This document shows, piece after piece, positions 52,108-59,869 of a DNA stretch of 64,000 nucleotides. The number at the start of each line of letters is the position of its first letter. The first letter of the stretch is position 1. The stretch covers positions 329,032 to 393,031 of the forward strand of contig WNKI01000001.1 of NCBI GenBank assembly GCA_015350385.1. The letters run 5' to 3'. Under the pieces are notes generated by a model. That model searched no databases. It saw only the letters and a program-made list of their open reading frames with translations, and had not been told where the DNA came from. Position numbers and translations under genes: made by a program. The stretch comes from Aculops lycopersici. Its lineage: Eukaryota; Arthropoda; Arachnida; Trombidiformes; Eriophyidae.

Positions 52108-52933
52108 ATGCATTCAAGTCATCTAATTGCGGGCTTCCTCATAGGTAAGTCAACTAGAACATAGGCATCTCATACGCCTTCTATTCAGATTATCTCACTC
52201 AAGAACAGATTTCTAACATATAGCTCAACACATTCAAACAAAAATAGTGCTCTCTGCCGCCATCCTCATCCCCATCGAGGTGACGAGCGCCAAGACATGT
52301 CACCTTCGCGAGCTAGACTTGTGTCTGGCTTCCGTGTTGGTCTTTGCTCAGTCGCCCCAGAGCAACAAAGTGACTGAGAATGACATCAACAAGCAATGCC
52401 ACTACTTCGGGGACACCAAAAATTGCTTCAAGAACTATACAACAAATTGTGCAACGAAGAGCCAAAGATTGCTTATTGACTTCGTTTCCGAGGGAGTGCT
52501 CAAGACATTCAAGGATTACTGCACACCAGGCAACCCAATCCGAGCGCAGTTCATCAAACACGGTGAGTGTCTTAACATTCAGCGACCGAAGACCAACAAG
52601 TGTCTGCTAGACTTGCAAGCCGCCATTGAGAGGACTACTCAAGATTCTAGAAACTGGAAAGATCGCCCAAAGACATTGTGCTGCGCCTACGATAGATATA
52701 GGTCTTGTATGTTTAGCGTCATTGAGCCAGCCTGCGGTAAGGACGCCGTCGAGCTTGGTGAGCAATTTGTACGCGCTCTCTTCTCTCGGGCTGTTCAGGT
52801 TACCTGCAACCGGTACAAGCACACAAGTAATGTTTGCAAATCAGTCTTGCCAGCCAAAGGAACCATACCCAAGGGTCCGAGATCAACATCCGTCATATCA
52901 AGACTCATGTCGACAGTAACTGGAATCCAGTGA
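52108..52933 (+). CDS. Orphan secreted cysteine-rich protein (two exons)
   Basis: Exon 1 is 52108-52144 and encodes MHSSHLIAGFLI plus one base. The intron (GTAAGT...AATAG, 103 bases) ends at 52247, and exon 2 runs 52248-52933. Splicing creates a clean signal peptide, ending with VLSAAILIPIEVTSA before KTCHLREL. The 240-residue product has about 14 cysteines after the predicted cleavage site, including a CC pair in LCCAYDRY, and the spacing suggests all-disulfide pairing. The extracellular domain is mostly helical in character. I recognise no named family; many arthropods have secreted proteins of this general kind. AATAAA at 52960-52965. The only intron lies at codon 13. Confidence 0.75.
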
Positions 52934-53207
52934 TCTAGTCGATCATAGTTAAAAACACAAATAAATATAAAAGGAAATCTCAGTGAAGATGTTGTGGTTG
53001 TTGAATATAGATAATAATGGAGTATACTATCTTGTCGTGGTGGTGAATTTAATAATGAATCTAATAATTGAAAAGTAGTCCACAGGCTCGCCGTGGACTT
53101 TGTCTGGCGTGTGGATTACTTAGTGATGTGTATGTGCTGGCTGATGATGATTGTTGATATATTAATATTAATGATTAATTAATAGTTCATAATGTTAAAA
53201 GCATGCG

Positions 53208-54422
53208 TTACGACATTATTAGGCTCGAGCCAATGTCCTCTGATTTTTCCTCTTCACGTCGCTTCAAGCAGGCAGTTTTGGGGTTCAAGTTTCTTTCCTT
53301 GACCGCTTTCTCAAGATGGTTGATGACCTCGACAGCATCATGTAAAATCATTAATTTGGTGCGATTCTTATCGCCGCTCATGTGCTGAGTACACATGGTT
53401 CCTAGTTCCTTGAAAGCATCATTGATATCCTTGACTCTTATCCTTTCCCTAGTGTTGTTAGCCTGTCTTCGCTCTTTCTCGCGCTCGCCGCCTCGCGGTC
53501 CACCATTGTGGTCGTCGTCATCGTCATCATCTTCGTCGCCAGAGTTTCCACTAGAAATGCTTCGATCCCTGTGAGCCGAGTACTGTTCGGTATGGTTCTT
53601 GATGACTTCAAGCGCATCCTCGAGCGAGCCCGAACCGCCAGCTATGGGCGCCGCTATTCTGTCCGACGAGCCTACCATGGCCAGATGGCTATCGAAGGTA
53701 CTCGCCTCAGGCACACTAGTCGTTGCATGGCTCTGCCTTCGCGGCGGCAGTGGTGGCAGCGGACCCAGTTGAGACACGTCGGGCATTTGCATGGCATTCG
53801 ATAGAGTTGCTTGAGTCGAGGGCGCGGTAGTTGACGTTGTGAATGGTGCTGTGTTGTCAATCATGGTTGGCCCGCAGGCGGACAACGAGGTCGCTGTGTT
53901 TGGTTGATGTTGCTGCTGTGGTGGTGCTTGAGGTACAGGTGGTTGCGTCTGAAGCAAACCCAGGGCAATGGGCTGGCTTGCGCCCACTTGCTCCGCGCCC
54001 CAATAGGCGGGCGCTTGCATGTTGGAATACTGTGGATAGTGAGATTCTTGTGAGTAAACTGGCTGATGGTGACAAGCTGAGCCGTCGGCTGTGGGTGGCT
54101 GCTGCTGAGGCGGCAGGTGAGCCTGGCTCTGCAAGTCAAGCGGGGGAGCTACGACTTGGTGAGTCAGGCCAACAGCAACTGGGGCTACACTCGTTTGCGG
54201 CCAATGGGTTTGTTGTGACTGTAGAGGCATTTGGACAACATTTTGGGGCGCCACTTGTTGCGAGTTCCAAGCGTTTGGTATGTCGTAGGAGGTCATTGGT
54301 TGTTGCATTTGCTGAGATGTTAGTAGTTGTGATGGTTGCTGGGCTTGTTGGCCAATTGATTGTTGGTCTTGCTGGCTCCAGTTGCCCTGCGGCTGTTGGC
54401 TATCGTAATGCGCGTAATCCAT
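53208..54422 (-). CDS. da: Class I bHLH transcription factor, E-protein (daughterless type)
   Basis: A 404-residue E-protein, the common dimer partner of tissue-specific bHLH factors. The C-terminal bHLH (about residues 315-375) reads ERRQANNTRERIRVKDIND, with the E-box-contacting NTRER, then AFKELGTMCTQHM, TKLMILHDAVEVINHLE, and the E-protein-only tail KERNLNPKTACLKRREEEK. A conserved GSLEDALEVIKNHTE upstream resembles the AD2 loop-helix of E2A/daughterless. The N-terminal 230 residues are Gln/Pro-rich. It is much shorter than Drosophila daughterless (about 710 residues) and shows no clear AD1 motif at the N-terminus. It is a single exon; the ATG at 54422 is preceded by non-coding sequence. 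Confidence 0.93.
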   Translation of the reverse strand: MDYAHYDSQQPQGNWSQQDQQSIGQQAQQPSQLLTSQQMQQPMTSYDIPNAWNSQQVAPQNVVQMPLQSQQTHWPQTSVAPVAVGLTHQVVAPPLDLQSQAHLPPQQQPPTADGSACHHQPVYSQESHYPQYSNMQAPAYWGAEQVGASQPIALGLLQTQPPVPQAPPQQQHQPNTATSLSACGPTMIDNTAPFTTSTTAPSTQATLSNAMQMPDVSQLGPLPPLPPRRQSHATTSVPEASTFDSHLAMVGSSDRIAAPIAGGSGSLEDALEVIKNHTEQYSAHRDRSISSGNSGDEDDDDDDDHNGGPRGGEREKERRQANNTRERIRVKDINDAFKELGTMCTQHMSGDKNRTKLMILHDAVEVINHLEKAVKERNLNPKTACLKRREEEKSEDIGSSLIMS

Positions 54423-55652
54423 AACTTGCCCGCGCTTGGTCCTTATATAATGGAATTCTAGTTTTGCAAATTATGATTCTAGGAGCTAGAAGTGTGAGCT
54501 ATAGATTAATACGCTGCCCTTTAGCAAAATTGGATGTTATAAATGCATTTAGATTGGAATTAATATGTCCAATGCAGTCGAGATGCTCGAGAAAATTCGA
54601 ATTTCTCAAATTAGTGCACGCAAACAATATTAAACGCACACACACAAACAAACGCACACAAGAAAATATTGGAGAAGCGTAGGCTTTGCTTTGCTTCTTT
54701 CTTTCTCTCCTCTCTCTCCTCCTCGCTCGGTCTGCCTAATCTAGTGCCGCTGCTGCTCCTGCTTTTGCCTGCTTCACTGTCGAATACAAGCGACGGCTGT
54801 TCAGTAGGATAACGAGAGCTTTAGCGAAGGATAGACGCAGAGGCTTGAGGAAGCCGCACGCTCTATGGAATTGCGCACCAAACACAATGGCGAACGAGAG
54901 CGACGACGACACCGTCCCAACAGGCCGGCTGCTTTGTGTGTCTGCTTGGGTGCAGAAAGCCAATGCAAACGAGAGCAGCAGTCGGGCAGGCGGTGGCGGT
55001 GGCCGAAGCAATACAGTGTAAAAGTGAACCCATCAGAACAAAACCAGAGCACAGCCAGACCAAAGCGGCCAGCCGCGGCCATTGACTTGGTTCGCGCGGC
55101 GTCGTGGTTTTAGGTTGTGTTGTTGTTGTTGGTGGTAGTGTCGTGTTGCTTCGGGCGCCTTTGGTAAAACCAAATGCAGCTGCTTCAAGTGGTAACACCG
55201 CAACTATTGTCCCATTCTTTTCCCAACACCAAGACCATTATTTTGGCCACTCGATTGAGGATAGCAGCAGCTATCATGTCGAAGGTTCTCTTTGAGCGCA
55301 ATCAGTGTCAATGGCGTCAAGCGACGTATCAAGATCAATGATCGACACAACGAAAAGGGCGAGGGTTCAAGTTTGATGGCTTGCATTGAAAATGATAATT
55401 AGTGTCAAGATTATTATTATTGTCATCTCTCTTGGGCTACATGAGTGTCGTAGTTGTGACGAAGACAACAACCATGACTCGATGAGAGGTCACCGAGTGC
55501 GTGTGGACATTTGGCAACATGACATCAGGCTTGTGGTTCCTGATTCGTGTTAATGAGCTTGACGAGCTTGTCGCTCATCCATTCGTTTTGTTCGATCGAT
55601 CAATTGTCCTGATATTTGATGATCTAATATGACGGACAAAGAATGCAATGGT
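54423..55652. promoter_or_regulatory. Upstream region of the E-protein gene
   Basis: 1.2 kb between the E-protein start and the FKBP2 stop, both on the minus strand. Overlapping frames near 54736-55198 on both strands look compositional. No element was named. Confidence 0.35.
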
Positions 55653-56165
55653 TCACAAGTCATCCCTATTGCCAGCCTCAACCTTAACCGCCTCTACTTC
55701 GAAAACTAGCGTGGAGTCTGGCGGAATGGTTGGCGGAGATCCCATCGCTCCGTAGGCCAAGTGTGAGGGAATTACCAGCTTTCTCTTCTCACTGGCACAA
55801 ATACCCAAGAGTCCCTGGTCCCATCCCTTGATTACCTGGCCAACTCCAAGCTTGAACGTGAGAGGTTGGCCGCGCTTATAACTATTGTCAAATTCGACTT
55901 CCCCATTTTTTAGGGATCCTCGATAATGCATATGCAATATGTCACCCTTTTTTGCCTCCCTTCCACATTTGTCCGCCTTCTTTAGGATTTCAATTTGTAA
56001 TTTACCAGCTAGCTCCCTTGGCTTAACCTCTTGTATTTGTGGCATAATACTGTCTAGCGACTCTAAATCTTCGTCCTCCTCACCGGAGTTGAGGTCAGCT
56101 CGTAAGACTGAGCAAATGCAAATTAGTCCAAAGATGACTAGCCATAGTTTGTTTGTTTTGAGCAT
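55653..56165 (-). CDS. FKBP2: ER-lumen peptidyl-prolyl isomerase, FKBP2 (FKBP13) type
   Basis: A 170-residue FK506-binding prolyl isomerase. The signal peptide (KLWLVIFGLICICSVLRA) is followed by an acidic stretch (GEEDEDLESLDS) of about 25 residues not typical of FKBP2, then one FKBP domain: HMHYRGSL, GVGQVIKGWDQGLLGIC, EKRKLVIPSHLAYG and STLVFEVEAVKV. The two cysteines that form the ER-FKBP disulfide (KADKC and LGIC) are present. The C-terminus RDDL is a plausible variant ER-retrieval signal (mammalian FKBP2 ends RTEL). A likely role is folding of secretory proteins. Single exon. Confidence 0.94.
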   Translation of the reverse strand: MLKTNKLWLVIFGLICICSVLRADLNSGEEDEDLESLDSIMPQIQEVKPRELAGKLQIEILKKADKCGREAKKGDILHMHYRGSLKNGEVEFDNSYKRGQPLTFKLGVGQVIKGWDQGLLGICASEKRKLVIPSHLAYGAMGSPPTIPPDSTLVFEVEAVKVEAGNRDDL

Positions 56166-56296
56166 TATTCTGTGAGGTAGAATTGATTTCTAAGCAGTTG
56201 GAAAAATATCGAGTAACTAATCGAAAGGATGAGATTAATACGAGTTACGAGGAAACTTGGCATGCCGCCAGTGATAGGTAATTTTACAGCGTTCGC

Positions 56297-56461
56297 ATGA
56301 CTCAACGCGAGCCGTTCAATTCAAGACGTGTACAAGGATTCGAAGTTGTAACTTCTTTCGAGGAGCGCGTGTCGCCACGCCAAAGATACATCGATTACAT
56401 CAAAATATGGTATGTATCCTGTCTGAATGTCGTGTGGTATTTTTTATTCGCGAAATTATAA
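56297..56461 (+). CDS. Small ORF encoding a 54-residue putative membrane peptide
   Basis: A 54-codon frame divergent from FKBP2, 131 bases from its start. It begins MTQREPFNSRRVQGFEVVTS, continues with a charged region, and ends with a C-terminal hydrophobic segment (YVSCLNVVWYFLFAKL), as in a tail-anchored microprotein. A GTATGT after KI could be a donor, with an acceptor-like ATCCAG at 56498, but splicing there would end the frame at once, so I keep the unspliced form. No family recognised. Confidence 0.4.
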   Translation: MTQREPFNSRRVQGFEVVTSFEERVSPRQRYIDYIKIWYVSCLNVVWYFLFAKL

Positions 56462-56555
56462 TGACGTTCCTCATGATTAAATGTGATTGATAATCCAGTT
56501 GACGTGACTCATCTAGATCTGACCCTTTCGGCGTGGATGATAATTGATCGGTCAT

Positions 56556-58097
56556 CTAATCTTGAAATTCGTCGAGATCGTTGACGATACCGTGAGTGGG
56601 TGATCGCCTTCCTCTATAGATATATGCAACTAATGATATGGTTGCTACGCCAACAAATGCCCAAGTCCACCAGTAGAAGATAGCGCCAAAGATCCAAACT
56701 TGGGACATCATTCTCATCAATAGAATTGAGCCGCGAGTTAGGAGACAATTGTCCTTGTAGTCGGCCAAGGAGCATGGCTTCACTACTGCAGTTCCATTGA
56801 CCATTGTTCTGAAATTCTGACTTCCAAATGTTACAAACTCAGTGGTCATCGAGTAAAGGATCAAGTTAAATGCCAGGGCTGTTAACATCATGGTCATGCA
56901 GAAGAAGAGTAGAGCTTGTGGCTGGGTTCTGCCAACCTTGACCCGGTGTAATCTTGCAAACATGAACCACAAACCCAAATTTCGTATGCCCGAGATTGTG
57001 GCCACAACCAAGAAGCAAGTGACTACGAGGAGTGGCATTGGGCCAATGAAGGTCAAACCTTGGAACTTTGTGTAGATATAGTTCAGTGGGTTGAAGATTG
57101 TTGGCTCCAGCAAGACATAGCCCTGTCTTGGTCCCGCTCCGTGTAGTATACGATCTACGTTGACAATGATCAGAGTTGCAAGTAGTAACACAGACAACAA
57201 GCCAAAGATGACTCCAATCAAGATTTGTATTGGTCTAATCATTTTTCTCATCCTGTATGTGATGGTTTCACTGTAATTGGTTAGAACTGCCTCCTCTCGC
57301 TCGAGTTCTCTTAGATCCTGTTCGGCTTGCGTAAGTTGCTCGCGTTCCCTCGGTGACAGTCGGCTAACACGAGCCTTCTCTTGCAATGTGCTGATGCGGA
57401 GTCTTAGCAAATCCTCCTGGTCGTTCATTGCTTGCACTCGACTTCCCACACTCGATGTACCCAAAATCAAGCTTATGGGCCAAGAGAAGATGCCCGATGC
57501 AGTGTAGAAACTAACATTAAGGAAACCAGCCGTTGTTATGACTGTCAACAACATAGTTAGGGAATTTTGAAACTTGGTGGTCTCAGTTAGGTGGATAATC
57601 TTGTTGAAAATCTCGTTCGGGTCAAGACTGCTGTTGATCTTGAGGAAAGCACCTAGACCTAGGAGAAGGAACATGATCAACATGAAGCAGAAAGTGTACT
57701 TGATCGCATGATGCATTCGGTCACGAGGGTTACTCTCTGATTCTTCATTGAGGAAGTGCATAAATGGAATGACGATGAAGATTAATAAAGCTGATGCACC
57801 ATAGAGAGAGTAATAGGAGGCAAATACTGCTTTGTCTATTTGTGCTAAAGTTTCGTTTGTTGCCCATTCCTTAAAGGTTCCATCCTGATTCTTTGCAAAC
57901 GAGACGAGAAATATGTCGGCTGGTAATACAAATGTTGCCACTACTACGGTGCTGAGACAGAATAATACTGTCGCGGTGCAAAGTGGATTAGATTCATACT
58001 CGTGCTTATACTTGAGAACAAATTTAAGCAGGTACACCACTAGTACGAAGCAGGTGATGCCCACGACGCTTAGATTAATAATAGCCTCGGAGAACAT
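56556..58097 (-). CDS. LMBRD1: LMBRD1, lysosomal cobalamin transport escort protein
   Basis: A 513-residue multi-pass protein (about nine membrane segments) of the LMBR1-like family. In mammals it escorts ABCD4 to lysosomes, which release vitamin B12. Hallmarks matching LMBRD1 are LPADIFLVSFAKNQDGTFK, YYSLYGASALLIF, the long cytosolic coiled coil (about residues 225-275), HGAGPRQGYVLLE, ISGIRNLGLWFMFARLH, RTQPQALLFFCMTMML and FGSQNF. The C-terminus carries an acidic DLDEFQD. The start (MFSEAIINLSVVG) places the first membrane segment at once. Length is a little below the human protein (540). Single exon. Confidence 0.94.
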   Translation of the reverse strand: MFSEAIINLSVVGITCFVLVVYLLKFVLKYKHEYESNPLCTATVLFCLSTVVVATFVLPADIFLVSFAKNQDGTFKEWATNETLAQIDKAVFASYYSLYGASALLIFIVIPFMHFLNEESESNPRDRMHHAIKYTFCFMLIMFLLLGLGAFLKINSSLDPNEIFNKIIHLTETTKFQNSLTMLLTVITTAGFLNVSFYTASGIFSWPISLILGTSSVGSRVQAMNDQEDLLRLRISTLQEKARVSRLSPREREQLTQAEQDLRELEREEAVLTNYSETITYRMRKMIRPIQILIGVIFGLLSVLLLATLIIVNVDRILHGAGPRQGYVLLEPTIFNPLNYIYTKFQGLTFIGPMPLLVVTCFLVVATISGIRNLGLWFMFARLHRVKVGRTQPQALLFFCMTMMLTALAFNLILYSMTTEFVTFGSQNFRTMVNGTAVVKPCSLADYKDNCLLTRGSILLMRMMSQVWIFGAIFYWWTWAFVGVATISLVAYIYRGRRSPTHGIVNDLDEFQD

Positions 58098-58452
58098 GAT
58101 GGTTGTTCTTTAAACTCACATTTATTAGCCTCTTGATCAGGCAAATCAAATATGTGACATGATATAATTTTGATATTGATGTTGTTTATTATGAACAGTT
58201 TATATGAAAGTAGGAAAGTAAAATTCGAATGTGGATTTTGTGGCCTACAGTGTAGGCCACACAAAGGAATCACAGCGTAAGTTGCTGCAACAATAACAAC
58301 AACAACAAAAATTTGCTCGTGCTTCGCCATTCACGGTCACTCAGGGCAGACAGTTTACTGTACCCGCCGCTGTGTGTCACCACTGTAGTCTTGGGTGTAG
58401 CTAGGATTTTGGTATCTAGCAAGTAGATTTTACCTTTGAAGCGAGTATTTAT
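58098..58452. other. Spacer between LMBRD1 and the zinc-finger gene
   Basis: About 355 bases containing a minus-strand frame from an ATG at 58330 with a signal-peptide-like start that overlaps the LMBRD1 start. It is probably an upstream ORF or chance. AATAAA for the next gene overlaps its stop codon at 58448-58453. Confidence 0.35.
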
Positions 58453-58992
58453 TTAATCCAGAATTTCCACTAATATTATCTTACGACACCGAGACTCGTG
58501 ATTCATGTGAGAAATGGGGTTTTTCTTTCTGAAGCTCTTTCCGCAATGCTTGCACTTGCGTAGGTATTTCATTAATGGGTTGAGACGTTTTTCGGCAAAA
58601 CGTTGGTCTTGCTGGCCAGATACCTGACGCTCCCCCATGCTTCGGTTCTCAGCTGCTGTTTGGTTGTCATGCCTCTTGTGGTGCCCATTAGGTCGTTTAC
58701 TTTTCTTGAATTCGGCATTAATGCCCTTTGGTTCCTTCAATGTAGTTGGATGTGGTTGCAACACTTGCTGCCCCTTTCGCGCCGGTTCATCTTGCAACTC
58801 ATATCGGATTCCATAGCAGCCAATAATGTACCTCTTTGTGCCCATGATGTTAATTATTTGGCTGGTGTTGTCGGTTGGGGGCTGACACGGTAGAGCTTTC
58901 ATCAACGTAATGTCATACTTTATTACATCCAATTTGAGAAAACTTGTTTCCTCAGCTCGGACATATTGGGCATATTTCGTCAGATCAGCCAT
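58453..58992 (-). CDS. Orphan protein with a C-terminal C2HC-like zinc finger
   Basis: A 179-residue protein from the ATG at 58992 (MADLTKYAQYVRAEETSF). The frame upstream lacks an ATG. Residues 1-75 look folded (SQIINIMGTKRYIIGCYGIRY). The middle is basic and polar (KKSKRPNGHHKRHDNQ). The C-terminus has CKHCGKSFRKKNPISHMNHE, with another Cys three residues later: C-x2-C-x11-H-x6-C, a zinc-knuckle or C2HC pattern. A nucleic-acid or nuclear role is possible but inferred only. No family recognised. The stop is immediately followed by AATAAA. Confidence 0.65.
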   Translation of the reverse strand: MADLTKYAQYVRAEETSFLKLDVIKYDITLMKALPCQPPTDNTSQIINIMGTKRYIIGCYGIRYELQDEPARKGQQVLQPHPTTLKEPKGINAEFKKSKRPNGHHKRHDNQTAAENRSMGERQVSGQQDQRFAEKRLNPLMKYLRKCKHCGKSFRKKNPISHMNHESRCRKIILVEILD

Positions 58993-59079
58993 GCGGCGCG
59001 CACTAACTCGGTGCGAGACCAACAATGAAGCTCGCGCGAGAAAATACAAATGAAATGCAAGCGGAGAGTAGAATGAAAA

Positions 59080-59223
59080 ATGAGTCTTCCAGTGGATCCA
59101 AATAAGTTCAATTTGTTGATCTTGGCAAACTTACGTAGAGATATCAATAAAACTGGTATAACAAGCTTCAATTTTTCCTCAAGGTTCGACCACGAAAACT
59201 GCATTTCATTACGCGTTTCATGA
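59080..59223 (+). CDS. Small ORF, 47 residues (candidate)
   Basis: A short frame from an ATG at 59080, divergent from the zinc-finger gene and 87 bases from its start. It begins MSLPVDPNKFNLLILANLRR and ends SLRVS. Composition is more protein-like than the antisense frame from the ATG at 59204. No family recognised. It could be a first exon or an untranslated leader frame. Confidence 0.3.
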   Translation: MSLPVDPNKFNLLILANLRRDINKTGITSFNFSSRFDHENCISLRVS

Positions 59224-59869
59224 AATAGTTGGTGTGCTATAGACTATAGTTATCATTTGAACTACATGATTACTCACATAACGTTATACTTCACGACTCA
59301 GATTTTAGTTGGGATTCAGTTGATTTAAACAAATACCCTTTGTTCTCATCACATCGTTAACCACAGTTTTGGTTGAACGTGGTATCTCCTGGCAACAGGT
59401 GGCCCATTGGCAGTGTGCTTGATCCAATGTTCTATCTACAAATCCGTTGAAATCGCGAGTTTGTAAATCTATAATCGTTCCAGATTACTTCTTTTCGATC
59501 TAACTACTGATCAACCAGCCAATCAATATCAAAATATGTGTCGGATTCTTGGAGAATTATATCAGATGATCTTCATCTCTCGATGAAAAGAAAAAACAGG
59601 AAGCATGAAGACAAAACAAGATTTCTTATTAAAATTTCCCCTAATGGAGCTTCTCCTTTTTATTTGTCGTTAAATTCTAAGATCTCATATGTATCACAGT
59701 TATGAGGTAGGAATAATGGTAAAGTTTAGAGATTATATACAATGAGTTAACATGTTAGTAATCCACTAGATATTAGTCAACCACCTGATTGGCTATATCA
59801 CAAGCAGCAGCCGAGATGTGACTCGGCGTTTTCTAAGTCTAGCGACCATCACTTGAGGAAGATGATTGT
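59224..59869. other. Spacer before the 3' end of the membrane-protein gene
   Basis: About 650 AT-rich bases, probably including the 3' UTR of the minus-strand membrane-protein gene. Nothing else supported. Confidence 0.4.

Noticed and set aside
58070..58330. 86-residue minus-strand frame with a signal-peptide-like start overlapping the LMBRD1 start
   Set aside because: It overlaps the 5' end of a certain gene in another frame and lies in its leader. An upstream ORF or chance is more likely.
58980..59204. Minus-strand 74-residue ATG frame over the zinc-finger gene start
   Set aside because: It overlaps the start of the zinc-finger gene out of frame and is antisense to a more protein-like small ORF.
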